45,477 nt of DNA from Caulobacter sp. HMWF025 (GCF_003060965.1 NZ_QAII01000068.1:1-45477), one strand, 5' to 3'. Shown: positions 17,281 to 26,465, numbered from the stretch's first letter. A program made the numbers and translations. The notes: generated by a model not told the origin, from the letters alone.

Positions 17281-18297
17281 TTAGATCTGGTCTTCGAACT
17301 TCTTGGCCAGGTCTTCGATGTTTTCGGGCGGCCAGTTCGGCACGTCCATGCCCAGGTGCAGAGCCATGCCAGCCAGCACTTCCTTGATTTCGTTCAAGGA
17401 CTTGCGGCCGAAGTTCGGCGTGCGCAGCATCTCGGCTTCGGTCTTCTGGATCAGATCGCCGATATAGACGATGTTGTCGTTCTTCAGGCAGTTGGCCGAA
17501 CGAACCGACAGTTCCAGCTCATCGACCTTCTTCAGCAGAGCCGGGTTGAACGGCAGCTCAGGCTTGGCCTCGTCGGCCGACTTGGCCTTGGGCTCTTCGA
17601 AGGTAATGAAGATCTGCAGTTGGTCTTGCAGGATCCGGGCGGCGTAGGCCACGGCGTCCACCGGAGTGACGGCGCCGTTGGTTTCGACTTCCAGGATCAG
17701 CTTGTCATAGTCCAGCGACTGGCCCTGACGGGTCGGCTCGACACGATAGGCGACGCGCTTGACCGGCGAGTACAGGGCGTCGACGGCGATCAGGCCGATC
17801 GGAGCGTCTTCCGGACGGTTACGGTCGGCCGGGACATAGCCCTTGCCGGTGTTGACCGTGAACTCCATGCGCACGGTGGCGCCGTCGTCCAGCGTGCAGA
17901 GCACGTGGTCGGGGTTCAGGATCTCGATGTCCGAAGGCGTTTCGATCTGGCCAGCGGTCACCGGGCCGGGGCCGGTGGCGCGGAGCGTCATGCGCTTCGG
18001 GCCCTCGGCGTGCATGCGCACGGCCAGTTGCTTGATGTTCAGAACGATGTCGACGACGTCTTCGCGGACGCCTTCGAGCGAGGAGAATTCGTGCACGACG
18101 CCATCAATCTGGATGGCGGTGACAGCGGCCCCCTGCAGAGAGGAGAGCAGGACACGGCGGAGAGCGTTGCCGAGCGTCACACCGAAACCGCGCTCGAGAG
18201 GCTCAGCCACGATCCGCGCCTTGCGGGTCGCGTCGGCGCCAGTCTCGATTTGCGGCTTCTCAGGACGGATCAGCTCGTTCCAGTTTCTTTCGATCAC
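17281..18297 (-). CDS. rpoA: DNA-directed RNA polymerase alpha subunit
   Basis: A 338-residue alpha subunit, normal length for alphaproteobacteria. The N-terminal assembly domain includes [23 protein letters not shown], the characteristic alpha motif. The C-terminal domain, which contacts UP elements and activators, includes [22 protein letters not shown] and [22 protein letters not shown]. Two domains are joined by a linker around residues 235-255. It follows rpsK by 75 nt and precedes rplQ by 190 nt. Confidence 0.98.
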   Translation of the reverse strand: MIERNWNELIRPEKPQIETGADATRKARIVAEPLERGFGVTLGNALRRVLLSSLQGAAVTAIQIDGVVHEFSSLEGVREDVVDIVLNIKQLAVRMHAEGPKRMTLRATGPGPVTAGQIETPSDIEILNPDHVLCTLDDGATVRMEFTVNTGKGYVPADRNRPEDAPIGLIAVDALYSPVKRVAYRVEPTRQGQSLDYDKLILEVETNGAVTPVDAVAYAARILQDQLQIFITFEEPKAKSADEAKPELPFNPALLKKVDELELSVRSANCLKNDNIVYIGDLIQKTEAEMLRTPNFGRKSLNEIKEVLAGMALHLGMDVPNWPPENIEDLAKKFEDQI

Positions 18298-18372
18298 GTG
18301 GTCGATCCCTTGAACGCGGCTCGCCGGCCGCGAATCTCGCAGCCGGCGATGGAGAATTGGGTCTAAAAAGTA

Positions 18373-18762
18373 CTAGACGCGACGACGCTTGGGCGGACGG
18401 CAGCCGTTGTGCGGAATCGGCGTGACGTCGCGGATCGTCGTGATGGTCATGCCTGCAGCCTGAAGGGCACGCAGGGCCGACTCACGGCCCGAACCGGGGC
18501 CCGACACGTTGACCTCGAGGGTCTTCACGCCGTGCTCGGCAGCCTTCTTGCCCGCGTCTTCCGCAGCCATTTGAGCGGCGTACGGGGTCGACTTGCGCGA
18601 GCCCTTGAAGCCCATCATGCCGGCGCTGGACCAGGAAATCGTGTTCCCCTGGGCGTCGGTGATGGTGATCATGGTGTTGTTGAACGAGGCGTTCACGTGC
18701 GCCACGCCCGAGGTGATGTTCTTGCGTTCGCGCTTTTTAACGCGACCCGGTTCCTTGGCCAT
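18373..18762 (-). CDS. rpsK: 30S ribosomal protein S11
   Basis: A 129-residue S11 of the 30S platform. The sequence has [42 protein letters not shown] and the conserved C-terminal [16 protein letters not shown]. Length is standard. It starts 12 nt after the rpsM stop and is co-transcribed with rpsM, rpoA and probably rplQ. Confidence 0.98.
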   Translation of the reverse strand: MAKEPGRVKKRERKNITSGVAHVNASFNNTMITITDAQGNTISWSSAGMMGFKGSRKSTPYAAQMAAEDAGKKAAEHGVKTLEVNVSGPGSGRESALRALQAAGMTITTIRDVTPIPHNGCRPPKRRRV

Positions 18763-18774
18763 CGTCAGGCTACC

Positions 18775-19143
18775 TTATTTCTTCTTGCCGGCGATCGGCT
18801 TGGCCGGACCCTTGCGGGTGCGAGCGTTCGTGTGCGTGCGCTGACCGCGGACCGGGAGGCCCTTACGGTGACGCAGGCCGCGATAGCAGGCCAGGTCCAT
18901 CAGACGCTTGATGTTCATCGAGTTTTCGCGGCGCAGGTCGCCTTCGACGGTGAAGTCCTTGTCGATCGTTTCACGGATCTGAAGGACCTCGGCGTCGGTC
19001 AGCTGGTTGACGCGGCGGGTATCGTCGATGCCCACCTTCGTGACGATGTCACGAGCGGACTTCTGGCCGATGCCATGAATGTACTGAAGCGCGATCAAAA
19101 CGCGCTTGTTCGTCGGGATGTTGACGCCTGCGATACGGGCCAC
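18775..19143 (-). CDS. rpsM: 30S ribosomal protein S13
   Basis: A 122-residue S13 of the 30S head. I chose the GTG at 19143, giving the universal N-terminus (M)[14 protein letters not shown] and the standard length. A longer frame from 19164 would begin inside the AGGAG ribosome-binding site and is wrong. The C-terminus [23 protein letters not shown] is typical. It is the first gene of the alpha operon here, with its own promoter upstream. Confidence 0.97.
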   Translation of the reverse strand: MARIAGVNIPTNKRVLIALQYIHGIGQKSARDIVTKVGIDDTRRVNQLTDAEVLQIRETIDKDFTVEGDLRRENSMNIKRLMDLACYRGLRHRKGLPVRGQRTHTNARTRKGPAKPIAGKKK

Positions 19144-19182
19144 GTCTAATGTTCTCCTAGTCACGCACTAAAGACGCGAACG

Positions 19183-19220
19183 GCGCGCCCGGCCCGGTCT
19201 CTCGACCCAGTCCGGCGCGC
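19183..19220 (-). promoter_or_regulatory. Stem-loop in the alpha-operon leader
   Basis: The minus-strand RNA folds GCGCGCCGG with CCGGGCGCGC (one bulge), enclosing an inner GGTC-GAGA-GACC hairpin with a GNRA tetraloop. It lies between the predicted transcription start (about 19244) and the rpsM GTG, 40 nt upstream of the start. A role in feedback control by a ribosomal protein is possible but not shown. Confidence 0.5.
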
Positions 19221-19250
19221 ACAGATCGCGCCCTTTCGCGGAAGCGCCCC

Positions 19251-19278
19251 GTTATAGGGATCGTTGCGCCGCCGTCAA
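19251..19278 (-). promoter_or_regulatory. Promoter of the alpha operon (rpsM-rpsK-rpoA)
   Basis: Minus strand TTGACG (19278-19273), 16-bp spacer, TATAAC (19256-19251). This is near consensus for the housekeeping sigma factor. It lies between adk and rpsM, about 110 nt upstream of the rpsM start. It would give the alpha genes a transcript independent of adk/secY. Confidence 0.75.
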
Positions 19279-19316
19279 TGGTTGAATCCGCTGAAAGTCA
19301 ACGAATTGAAAATGTC

Positions 19317-19886
19317 TCATGCGACGCCCGAGAGCGCCCCGTCGATAGAGGCCGCGACCGTTTCCACGGACGCCATGCCATCCAGCTCGACCAACTTCTT
19401 CTGCCCTTCATAGTAGGGCAGCAGAGGCGCGGTCTGGGCATTGTAGGCGGCCAGACGGGTCACGAAGACTTCCGGATTGTCGTCAGGCCTGCCCTGCTCG
19501 GCGAATCGCTTCGAGATCCGTTCGACCAGAGCTGGTTCGTCTACCTTGAGTCGGAGCACCAGGTCGATCTTCTGACCGCGTGCCGCCAGCATTTGATCGA
19601 GAGCCTCGGCCTGGGCCACCGTCCGCGGGAAGCCGTCAAAGATGGCACCACCGGCCGCCTCGGCCTCGGGCAGGCGGTCTTCGATCAGCGCGATGACGAT
19701 CTCGTCGGTGACCAGCTCGCCCCGATCCAGGACCCCCTTGACCCGTTGCCCCAGCTCCGAGCCCGAAGCGATGGCCGCCCGCAGCATGTCACCGGTCGAA
19801 AGCTGGACCATGCCGCGCTCGGTGACGAGCCTCTTGGCCTGGGTCCCCTTCCCCGCCGCCGGCGGTCCGAACAGGATCAAGTTCAT
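19317..19886 (-). CDS. adk: Adenylate kinase (short form)
   Basis: A 189-residue adenylate kinase interconverting ATP + AMP and 2 ADP. P-loop GPPAAGKGT at residues 7-15, STGDMLRAAIASG in the AMP site, DGFPRTVAQAEAL with the conserved Arg, and GRPDDNPE in the short lid region. The protein lacks the long zinc-type LID insertion, as usual in alphaproteobacteria. It sits between secY and rpsM, the common position, but a strong terminator separates it from secY. Confidence 0.97.
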   Translation of the reverse strand: MNLILFGPPAAGKGTQAKRLVTERGMVQLSTGDMLRAAIASGSELGQRVKGVLDRGELVTDEIVIALIEDRLPEAEAAGGAIFDGFPRTVAQAEALDQMLAARGQKIDLVLRLKVDEPALVERISKRFAEQGRPDDNPEVFVTRLAAYNAQTAPLLPYYEGQKKLVELDGMASVETVAASIDGALSGVA

Positions 19887-19958
19887 CAGTGCCCCTCTTC
19901 GCGCGATGCCGGGTCTTCGCCCGGTCGTCTCTTCCCCGTGCAGACCTAGAGCGGGGAC

Positions 19959-19996
19959 AAAAAAAACGGAAGCCGGTTTATGACAAACCGGCTTCC
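19959..19996 (-). terminator. Intrinsic terminator between secY and adk
   Basis: Perfect 12-bp stem (GGAAGCCGGTTT/AAACCGGCTTCC, 19968-19979 with 19985-19996), 5-nt loop, followed on the minus strand by G and eight T. It lies 14 nt downstream of the secY stop. Adk would then depend on read-through or a promoter inside the remaining 70 nt. Confidence 0.9.
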
Positions 19997-20010
19997 TGAA
20001 GTCTTTGATT

Positions 20011-21366
20011 CTAGCGGCCGCGACCGCCGCGTAGCTTCGATTTCTTGATCAGACCCTCATACTGGTGCGCCAGCAGGTGGGACTGGATCTGGGCTACGGT
20101 GTCCATGGTCACCGTCACCACGATCAGCACCGAGGTGCCCCCGAGAGCGAACTGGGTGGCCCCCAGAGACGCCATCATCAGTTCCGGCACGATACAGACC
20201 GCCGTGATGTAGGCCGCGCCGATCACCGTCAGGCGGGTCAGCACATAGTCAAGATACTCGGCCGTGCGCTTGCCGGGACGGATGCCGGGCAGGAAGCCGC
20301 CATACTTGCGCAGGTTCTCGGCGGTCTCCTCGGGATTGAACACCACAGAGGTGTAGAAGAACGAGAAGAAGATGATCAGGCCCGCATAGAGGATCATGAA
20401 GGCCGGCTTGCCGTGCTGCAGAGCGCCGACGGTGCCGGGCAGCCAGGCGGCCCAGTCCGGCAGGGTCGCGGTGGCCAGGAAGCCCATGGCGGTCGTCGGC
20501 AGCAGCAGCAGGCTCGAGGCGAAGATCGGCGGGATGACACCGGCCGTGTTGATCTTCAGCGGCATGAACGAGGTGTCGCCACCGATCATGCGGTTGCCCT
20601 GCTGGCGCTTGGGATAGTGGACCAGCAGGCGGCGCTGCGAGCGCTCGATGAACACAATGGCCCACACGGCCGCGACGGCCAGGATGACGATCATGAACAG
20701 CGGGGTGTAGTTGCCCGAGGTCTGCGACTGCACGAGCAGCTGGCCGATGCCGCGCGGCAGGGCCGCGACAATACCGGCGAAGATGATCAGCGAAACGCCG
20801 TTGCCGACGCCGCGGCTGGTGATCTGCTCACCCAGCCACATCAGGAACAGGGTACCGCCCGTCAGCGCCACAACCGTCGAGGCAATAAAGAAGGCCGGGG
20901 CGATGCCCTCAACGACGATGCCCGACTGGCTCTGCAGGCCGACGGCGATCGAGAAGGACTGAACAACGGCCAGCACGACCGCCAGGTAGCGGGTGTACTG
21001 GTTCAGGGTCTTGCGACCGGCTTCGCCGCCTTCCTTCTTCAGCTTTTCCCACGGCGGATACACCGAGCCCATCAGCTGCACGATGATCGAGGCGCTGATA
21101 TAGGGCATGACGTTCAGCGAGAAGATCGCCATCCGCTCGACGGCCCCGCCCGAGAACATGTTGAACATGCCCAGGATGCCCTTCGACTGGCCCGCAAAGG
21201 CGTTGGCGAAGGCGGCCGGATCGATGCCGGGGATCGGCACATAGGTGCCGAGGCGGAAGACGATCAGGGCGATGATCGTGAACCAGATGCGCTTGTGAAG
21301 TTCGGTCGCCTTTTGGAACGACGCGAAATTCATATTGGCTGCGAGTTGTTCGGCGGCCGAGGCCAT
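20011..21366 (-). CDS. secY: Protein translocase subunit SecY
   Basis: A 451-residue SecY, the channel subunit of the Sec translocon, with ten membrane helices. Typical segments are IALIVFRLGTYVPIPGID near helix 1, MFSGGAVERMAIFSLNVMPYISASI (plug/helix 2), GVGNGVSLIIFAGIVAALP and ERSQRRLLVHYPKRQ in the cytoplasmic loop that binds SecA and ribosomes, and FFYTSVVFNPEETAENLRKYGGFLPGIRPG. The length is normal. It lies 294 nt downstream of rplO, a large gap that holds a palindromic element. Confidence 0.98.
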   Translation of the reverse strand: MASAAEQLAANMNFASFQKATELHKRIWFTIIALIVFRLGTYVPIPGIDPAAFANAFAGQSKGILGMFNMFSGGAVERMAIFSLNVMPYISASIIVQLMGSVYPPWEKLKKEGGEAGRKTLNQYTRYLAVVLAVVQSFSIAVGLQSQSGIVVEGIAPAFFIASTVVALTGGTLFLMWLGEQITSRGVGNGVSLIIFAGIVAALPRGIGQLLVQSQTSGNYTPLFMIVILAVAAVWAIVFIERSQRRLLVHYPKRQQGNRMIGGDTSFMPLKINTAGVIPPIFASSLLLLPTTAMGFLATATLPDWAAWLPGTVGALQHGKPAFMILYAGLIIFFSFFYTSVVFNPEETAENLRKYGGFLPGIRPGKRTAEYLDYVLTRLTVIGAAYITAVCIVPELMMASLGATQFALGGTSVLIVVTVTMDTVAQIQSHLLAHQYEGLIKKSKLRGGRGR

Positions 21367-21508
21367 TCAGATCCCCACGACTCAAGCGCACGAAAACAGA
21401 AGTGCAGACCGCCTGGGCGGCCCTCGTGCGCTAACTTGGATGTCGAGCCTGCTTAACCGTTTCAAAGGATTTGAAAAGGGCAGGCCCGGTACGGAGCCAC
21501 AAATAGGT

Positions 21509-21538
21509 GAGGCCCGCCGCGATGTCACGGCGAGCCTC
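21509..21538. repeat. Hairpin in the rplO-secY spacer
   Basis: Arms GAGGCCCGCCG (21509-21519) and CGGCGAGCCTC (21528-21538) pair over 11 bp with one mismatch and an 8-nt loop. The adjoining run of A/T lies on the upstream side for minus-strand transcription, so it does not look like a terminator for rplO. Confidence 0.55.
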
Positions 21539-21544
21539 AAAAAC

Positions 21545-21652
21545 AACTGTCATCCCGGCCGTAGCGAATGCGGAGAGCCGGGACCGTTGGAAACGCCAGC
21601 GCTTGCCGCGGTCCCGGCTTAGCGCGCTAAGCGCTTGGCCGGGATGACAGTT
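21545..21652. repeat. 108-bp nested palindromic element between rplO and secY
   Basis: The outer arms are a perfect 16-bp inverted repeat, AACTGTCATCCCGGCC (21545-21560) and its complement (21637-21652). Inside are a perfect 11-bp inverted repeat (AGCCGGGACCG, 21576-21586 with 21609-21619) and a 14-bp palindrome CTTAGCGCGCTAAG (21618-21631). As RNA it would fold as one long stem with inner branches. It begins 9 nt after the rplO stop. It resembles the GTCATCCCGGCC-type dispersed intergenic repeats of Caulobacteraceae and relatives; copy number cannot be seen here. Confidence 0.75.
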
Positions 21653-21660
21653 ACTATGGA

Positions 21661-22146
21661 TTAGGCTTCGGCTTCAGCCTTGGCCTTCTTGGTCACGGTC
21701 ACCGAACCGCCGGCGGCTTCGACGGCCTTGATGGCCGCGTCGGTCGCCGAATAGACGGTCAGCTTAAGGGCCGACTTGATCTCGCCCTTGCCCAGCAGCT
21801 TCACGCCGTCGAGTTCGCGACGGATGACGCCGGCAGCGATCAGGTCAGCGACCGAAACCTCGGCACCGGCCTTCAGCTTGCCGGCTTCAACGGCCTGCTC
21901 GAGGCGCCACAGGTTCACTTCGGCGAAGTCCAGTCGGAAGGGGTTGTTGAACCCGCGCTTGGGCATACGCATGTGCAGCGGCATCTGGCCGCCTTCGAAG
22001 CCGGCGATGGCCACGCCCGAGCGTGCCTTCTGGCCCTTCACACCGCGACCGGCGGTCTTGCCCTTGCCCGAACCCGGGCCACGGCCAACGCGCATACGGC
22101 CCTTTGTCGAACCGGGCGACGGGGCGAGTTCATTCAGCTTGGTCAT
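21661..22146 (-). CDS. rplO: 50S ribosomal protein L15
   Basis: A 161-residue L15. It starts [23 protein letters not shown] with AAGGAG upstream of the ATG at 22146; an in-frame ATG at 22200 is upstream of this site and is rejected. [12 protein letters not shown] and [17 protein letters not shown] are diagnostic. The C-terminus ends in a short Lys/Ala/Glu-rich tail. It is 170 nt downstream of rpmD with a terminator-like hairpin in the gap. Confidence 0.97.
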   Translation of the reverse strand: MTKLNELAPSPGSTKGRMRVGRGPGSGKGKTAGRGVKGQKARSGVAIAGFEGGQMPLHMRMPKRGFNNPFRLDFAEVNLWRLEQAVEAGKLKAGAEVSVADLIAAGVIRRELDGVKLLGKGEIKSALKLTVYSATDAAIKAVEAAGGSVTVTKKAKAEAEA

Positions 22147-22221
22147 ATGTGCCTCTCCTTGGAGATCTGCGCCTGGCGATGGCCAGACTCGGCTTTTCAA
22201 ATGGATTTCGCCTGCCCTTCC

Positions 22222-22250
22222 CGGTCCTGTTCAAGGCTTGAACCGGACCG
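22222..22250. promoter_or_regulatory. 29-bp inverted repeat between rpmD and rplO
   Basis: CGGTCC-T-GTTCAAG-G-CTTGAAC-C-GGACCG: arms of 14 nt with one mismatch around a single central base. It lies 76 nt upstream of the rplO start, just after a terminator-like hairpin. It could be a second RNA hairpin or a protein-binding site; no factor is identified. Confidence 0.5.
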
Positions 22251-22264
22251 TGGGACGACAAACG

Positions 22265-22292
22265 AAAACCACCCCGGCTTTCACCGGGGTGG
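22265..22292 (-). terminator. Terminator-like hairpin between rpmD and rplO
   Basis: Perfect 9-bp stem CCACCCCGG/CCGGGGTGG (22269-22277 with 22284-22292), 6-nt loop, followed on the minus strand by TTTTCGTTTG. It lies 25 nt after the rpmD stop. The T tract is interrupted, so termination may be partial. Confidence 0.65.
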
Positions 22293-22316
22293 CGATTTCG
22301 GCGTCTCGTAGCAGAC

Positions 22317-22502
22317 CTACTCGACGATTTCCAGCAGATGCTGGACCTTGCGGATCATGCCGCGAACCGAGGGGGTATCCTCGAGCTCGGAGACACGGCC
22401 CATTTTGTTCAGGCCCAAACCGGCCAGCGTATCGCGCTGGTCGCTCTTGCGACGGATCGGGCTGCCGGTTTGGCGAACCTTGATGGTTTTCACTTCAGCC
22501 AT
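22317..22502 (-). CDS. rpmD: 50S ribosomal protein L30
   Basis: A 61-residue L30 with the family pattern [25 protein letters not shown] and [16 protein letters not shown] at the end. The length is standard. It begins 3 nt after the rpsE stop. Confidence 0.96.
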   Translation of the reverse strand: MAEVKTIKVRQTGSPIRRKSDQRDTLAGLGLNKMGRVSELEDTPSVRGMIRKVQHLLEIVE

Positions 22503-22505
22503 GAC

Positions 22506-23111
22506 TTAGCCCTCGATGGCGTCCGGAGCCGAGGCTCCGTCGGCGCGGCGGCCGAGAATGTCGCCAACCTTCTTGCCGCGCTTAGCGGCGATCTGGCGGG
22601 GCGACGATTGAACCTTCAGGGCCTCGAACGTGGCGCGAACCATGTTGTACGGGTTCGAAGAACCCGTCGACTTGGCCACGACGTCCTGGACGCCCAGGGT
22701 TTCGAGAACCGCACGCATCGGACCACCGGCGATGACGCCCGTGCCGGGAGGGGCAGCGCGCATCATGACCTTGCCGGCACCCCAACGGCCGTAGCCGTCG
22801 TGGTGCAGGGTGCGCGATTCCCGGAGGGGAACGCGAACCATGGTCTTCTTGGCTTCTTCGGTCGCCTTGCGGATGGCTTCCGGCACTTCACGCGCCTTGC
22901 CATGACCGAAGCCGACGCGGCCCTTTTGGTCGCCAACGACCATCAGAGCAGCGAAGCTGAAGCGACGGCCGCCCTTAACGGTGGCGGCGACGCGGTTGAT
23001 GTGGACGAGCTTTTCGACGATGTCGCTGTCGACCCGCTCTTCGGGGGCGTTGCGGTCGCGACGGTCACGACGAGGACCGCCTTCACCGCGCTGTTGGTCA
23101 CCACGAGCCAT
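22506..23111 (-). CDS. rpsE: 30S ribosomal protein S5
   Basis: A 201-residue S5, which helps decoding fidelity and mRNA unwinding. The core includes [44 protein letters not shown] and [16 protein letters not shown]. The first 25 residues are an Arg/Asp/Glu-rich low-complexity extension ([17 protein letters not shown]), common in alphaproteobacterial S5 proteins. Confidence 0.97.
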   Translation of the reverse strand: MARGDQQRGEGGPRRDRRDRNAPEERVDSDIVEKLVHINRVAATVKGGRRFSFAALMVVGDQKGRVGFGHGKAREVPEAIRKATEEAKKTMVRVPLRESRTLHHDGYGRWGAGKVMMRAAPPGTGVIAGGPMRAVLETLGVQDVVAKSTGSSNPYNMVRATFEALKVQSSPRQIAAKRGKKVGDILGRRADGASAPDAIEG

Positions 23112-23121
23112 GATGTTTCCC

Positions 23122-23478
23122 CTAGAAGTTCAGGCCGGCTTCGCGCGCGGCGTCGGCCAGGGCTTTGACCCGTCCGTGGAAGATGTAGCCGCCGCGATCG
23201 AAGACGACGTCCTTGACGCCCTTTTCGATGGCGCGCTCGGCAACGAGCTTGCCGACCAGAGCGGCCGCGTCCTTGTCCGCGCCCTTGGTCTTGCCTTCAC
23301 CCTCGAGGGTGGAGGCCGAGGCCAGGGTCACGCCGCGTTCATCATCGATGACCTGAGCGTAGATGTTCTTGGACGAACGGAAGACCGTGAGACGCGGACG
23401 ACCGTTGGACAGTGCCTTGAGGCGGGTGCGGGTGCGTTGGGCACGACGCACGGCGGATTCGCGAGGTGTGAGCGCCAT
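23122..23478 (-). CDS. rplR: 50S ribosomal protein L18
   Basis: A 118-residue L18, the 5S rRNA-binding protein. [21 protein letters not shown] and [39 protein letters not shown] are family signatures. Standard length; it lies between rplF and rpsE. Confidence 0.97.
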   Translation of the reverse strand: MALTPRESAVRRAQRTRTRLKALSNGRPRLTVFRSSKNIYAQVIDDERGVTLASASTLEGEGKTKGADKDAAALVGKLVAERAIEKGVKDVVFDRGGYIFHGRVKALADAAREAGLNF

Positions 23479-23481
23479 GGC

Positions 23482-24015
23482 TTACTTCTTCTTGCCTTCC
23501 TTGCGGCGAACCTTCTCGCCAGCATACCGCACGCCCTTGCCCTTGTAGGGCTCCGGCGGACGGATGCGACGGATCTTCGCGGCAATCTCGCCAACCGCCT
23601 GCTTATCAGCGCCGGCGATCTTGATTTCGGTCTGCTTGGGCACCGCGAAGGTGACGCCGGCCGGAGCCTCAACGTCAACGTCGTGCGAGAAACCGAGCTG
23701 GATGGAGAGCGCAGTGCCCTTCATCGCGGCGCGGTAACCCACGCCCACCAGTTCGAGGGTTTCCTCAAAGCCGGTGGTGACGCCGTGCACCATGTTGGCG
23801 ACCAGCGTGCGGGACAGACCCCACATCGACTTGGCGCGCGTGCTTTCGTTCCGCGGGACCAGGGTCAGCTCAGCGCCTTCCACCTTGATCTCGATTTCTT
23901 CCGGAACCGTCCAGGCGAGTTGCCCCTTGGGGCCCTTCACCGACACCGTCTGTCCGTCGAGCGTCAGGGTGACGCCCGAGGGGATCGCGACGGCTTTCTT
24001 ACCGATACGTGACAT
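23482..24015 (-). CDS. rplF: 50S ribosomal protein L6
   Basis: A 177-residue L6 near the factor-binding site. It starts [21 protein letters not shown] and contains [19 protein letters not shown] and the C-terminal signature [22 protein letters not shown]. Standard length. It is 3 nt upstream of rplR. Confidence 0.97.
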   Translation of the reverse strand: MSRIGKKAVAIPSGVTLTLDGQTVSVKGPKGQLAWTVPEEIEIKVEGAELTLVPRNESTRAKSMWGLSRTLVANMVHGVTTGFEETLELVGVGYRAAMKGTALSIQLGFSHDVDVEAPAGVTFAVPKQTEIKIAGADKQAVGEIAAKIRRIRPPEPYKGKGVRYAGEKVRRKEGKKK

Positions 24016-24033
24016 GCTCTTTCCCTCCCGCGC

Positions 24034-24432
24034 CTAGTAGACGCGGCAGAGGACTTCGCCACCGACATTAGCGTCGCGTGCGGCGGAGTCCGACATGACG
24101 CCCTTCGGCGTCGAAAGGATCGAGATGCCCAGGCCGTTCTTGATCGGCTTCAGGTCCTTGATCGACGAATAGACGCGACGGCCAGGCTTGGACACGCGGC
24201 TGATCTCGGCGATCACGGGCTCACCGTCAAAATACTTGAGCTCGATCTCGAATTCGGGGAACGCACCGGGCTTCTCGACCAGCGAGTAGCCGCGGATGTA
24301 GCCTTCGTCGGCCAGCACGTCCAGGACGCGGGCGCGCAGCTTGGAAGCCGGCGTCGCAACCTTGGCGCGCTTGCGCGTGGCGGCGTTCTTGATGCGAGCG
24401 ATCATGTCGCTCAGGGGATCGTTCATCGACAT
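24034..24432 (-). CDS. rpsH: 30S ribosomal protein S8
   Basis: A 132-residue S8, starting [20 protein letters not shown] at the ATG at 24432; in-frame sequence further upstream lies in rpsN and is not family-like. It ends with the conserved [27 protein letters not shown]8 binds helix 21 of 16S rRNA, and in enterobacteria represses the spc operon; such feedback here is not tested. Confidence 0.97.
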   Translation of the reverse strand: MSMNDPLSDMIARIKNAATRKRAKVATPASKLRARVLDVLADEGYIRGYSLVEKPGAFPEFEIELKYFDGEPVIAEISRVSKPGRRVYSSIKDLKPIKNGLGISILSTPKGVMSDSAARDANVGGEVLCRVY

Positions 24433-24442
24433 ATGATCGTCC

Positions 24443-24748
24443 TCACCAGCTCGATTTGACGAGGCCGGGGATCTGGCCCGACGAGCCGAGCTCGCGGAGC
24501 GCAACCCGGCTCATCTTCAGCTTGCGATAGTAGGCACGCGGACGGCCCGTGATTTCGCACCGGTTACGGATGCGAACGGCGGACGAGTTACGCGGGAGCT
24601 TCGCGAGCTTCAGACGAGCTTCGAAGCGATCCTCGAGCGGCAGGCTGTCGTCATTGGCGATGGCCTTCAGCGCGGCGCGCTTGTCGGCGAATTGCTTGAC
24701 GAGGGCCTTGACCATCTCGTTACGGTTGACGGCACTTTTCTTGGCCAT
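24443..24748 (-). CDS. rpsN: 30S ribosomal protein S14 (zinc-independent form)
   Basis: A 101-residue S14 with [40 protein letters not shown] and the C-terminus [15 protein letters not shown]. It is the long type without the CxxC pairs that bind zinc. It lies between rplE and rpsH in the standard order. Confidence 0.97.
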   Translation of the reverse strand: MAKKSAVNRNEMVKALVKQFADKRAALKAIANDDSLPLEDRFEARLKLAKLPRNSSAVRIRNRCEITGRPRAYYRKLKMSRVALRELGSSGQIPGLVKSSW

Positions 24749-24769
24749 GGTGTGTTTCCCTGCCCGCTC

Positions 24770-25327
24770 TTAATTCGTGAACGGGAACTGGAATTCCTTC
24801 AGGAGAGCCTTGGCTTCCTGGTCGGTCTTCGCAGTGGTGCAGACGATGATGTCCATGCCCCAGATCTGTTCGATCTGGTCATAGTTGATTTCCGGGAACA
24901 CCAGGTGCTCCTTCAGGCCCATGGCATAGTTGCCACGGCCGTCGAAGCTCTTGCCGTTCAGGCCGCGGAAGTCCTTCACGCGCGGCAGCGCGATCGTGAC
25001 CAGGCGGTCGAGGAACTCGTACATCCGGTCCTTGCGGAGGGTTACCTTGGCACCGACCACCATGCCTTCGCGCAGCTTGAAGCCGGCGATGGACTTGCGG
25101 GCCTTGGTGGCAACCGGCTTCTGGCCAGCGATAGCCATCAGATCCTTCAGCGCGGTCTGGGCCTTCTTGGAGTCGGCCACAGCTTCGCCGATACCCATGT
25201 TCAGGACGATCTTGTCCAGCTTGGGGATCTGCATCTCGTTGGTGTAGCCGAACTGTTCCTTCAACGCGGCGCGGATGCGCGCGCGATATTCGGATTTCAG
25301 CCGCGGCTCGTAAGCTTGATCAACCAT
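24770..25327 (-). CDS. rplE: 50S ribosomal protein L5
   Basis: A 185-residue L5, which binds 5S rRNA and contacts the 30S head. The sequence has [26 protein letters not shown]-like [24 protein letters not shown] and [19 protein letters not shown]. Its start overlaps the rplX stop by 8 nt. Confidence 0.97.
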   Translation of the reverse strand: MVDQAYEPRLKSEYRARIRAALKEQFGYTNEMQIPKLDKIVLNMGIGEAVADSKKAQTALKDLMAIAGQKPVATKARKSIAGFKLREGMVVGAKVTLRKDRMYEFLDRLVTIALPRVKDFRGLNGKSFDGRGNYAMGLKEHLVFPEINYDQIEQIWGMDIIVCTTAKTDQEAKALLKEFQFPFTN

Positions 25328-25634
25328 TGATCACCTCGCCCGTGGTCTTGGCCACGCGCACCTTCTTGTCGCCTTCAATCTTGAAGCCGACGCGGGTGGG
25401 CTTGCCGTTGGAGTCCACGATGGCGACGTTCGAGACGTGCAGCGCGGCTTCCTTGCTCTTGATGCCGCCTTGCGGATCGGCCTGCGTCGCCTTGGTGTGA
25501 CGCTGAACGAGGTTCACGCCTTCCACGACAACGCGGTTTTCCTTGGGGAGGACCAGGGACACAGCGCCTTGCTTGCCCTTGTCCTTGCCCGCCAGGACGA
25601 CAACGCGGTCGCCCTTCTTGATCTTGGCAGCCAT
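25320..25634 (-). CDS. rplX: 50S ribosomal protein L24
   Basis: A 104-residue L24 with the KOW motif [20 protein letters not shown] at the N-terminus and [20 protein letters not shown] after it. It is an early assembly protein of the 50S subunit. TAATG joins it to rplN with a 1-nt overlap. Confidence 0.97.
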   Translation of the reverse strand: MAAKIKKGDRVVVLAGKDKGKQGAVSLVLPKENRVVVEGVNLVQRHTKATQADPQGGIKSKEAALHVSNVAIVDSNGKPTRVGFKIEGDKKVRVAKTTGEVING

Positions 25635-26002
25635 TACAGCACCTCGGGGGCGAGGGAGATGATCTTCATGTGGTTCTTGGCGCGCAGTTCACGGGGAACC
25701 GGGCCGAAGATCCGCGTGCCGACCGGCTCGCTCTGCTTGTTGACGATGACCGCGGCGTTCTTGTCAAAGCGGATCAGCGATCCGTCCTTGCGCTTCATGC
25801 CTTGGTTGACACGAACGACGACGGCGCGAAGCACGTCACCCTTCTTCACGCGACCGCGGGGAATGGCTTCCTTCACGGACACGACGATCACGTCACCGAC
25901 GCTGGCGTAGCGACGACCTGCGCCACCCAGCACCTTGATGCACATGACCCGGCGAGCGCCGGAGTTGTCGGCGACTTCCAGGTTAGTTTGCATCTGGATC
26001 AT
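25634..26002 (-). CDS. rplN: 50S ribosomal protein L14
   Basis: A 122-residue L14 with [27 protein letters not shown] at the N-terminus and [26 protein letters not shown] at the C-terminus. The length is universal for L14. It lies 18 nt after rpsQ. Confidence 0.98.
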   Translation of the reverse strand: MIQMQTNLEVADNSGARRVMCIKVLGGAGRRYASVGDVIVVSVKEAIPRGRVKKGDVLRAVVVRVNQGMKRKDGSLIRFDKNAAVIVNKQSEPVGTRIFGPVPRELRAKNHMKIISLAPEVL

Positions 26003-26020
26003 GGTTCAAACCTTCCAGAC

Positions 26021-26260
26021 TTAAGCTGAAACCTTGGGAAGAACTTCCCAGGTCTTCAGCTTGGACTTCGGAGCGCACTCGATGATCTTGATGGATTCAC
26101 CGGTCTTGTACGCGTTGGACTCGTCGTGAGCGTGGTACCGCTTGGAGCGGCGCACGATCTTCTTGAGCAGCGGGTGAACGATGGTCCGTTCAACCTTTAC
26201 CACTACGGTCTTGTCGCCCTTATCGGAGACGACAACCCCTTCGAGGATACGCTTGGGCAT
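26021..26260 (-). CDS. rpsQ: 30S ribosomal protein S17
   Basis: A 79-residue S17 beginning [21 protein letters not shown] at 26260, with AAGGAG just upstream. [23 protein letters not shown] is the family signature. In-frame sequence upstream of 26260 overlaps rpmC and is not part of it. Confidence 0.97.
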   Translation of the reverse strand: MPKRILEGVVVSDKGDKTVVVKVERTIVHPLLKKIVRRSKRYHAHDESNAYKTGESIKIIECAPKSKLKTWEVLPKVSA

Positions 26261-26270
26261 ATCGTTCTCC

Positions 26271-26465
26271 TTAAGCCGCGGCCTTGGCGCGCAGCACGGT
26301 CTTGATGCGGGCGATGTCCTTGCGGATCTCGCCAACGCGGTGGGTCTTTTCCACCTGACCGGTCGCGGCCTGGAAGCGCAGGTTGAACTGCTCCTTCTTG
26401 AGGCTGAGCAGCTGCTCGGCGAGTTGGTCGGGTGTCATACCCCGGATATCAGCAATCTTGGTCAT
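26271..26465 (-). CDS. rpmC: 50S ribosomal protein L29
   Basis: A 64-residue L29 with [23 protein letters not shown] and the C-terminal helix [16 protein letters not shown]. It sits near the tunnel exit beside L23. Its ATG overlaps the rplP stop by 4 nt. Confidence 0.96.
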   Translation of the reverse strand: MTKIADIRGMTPDQLAEQLLSLKKEQFNLRFQAATGQVEKTHRVGEIRKDIARIKTVLRAKAAA

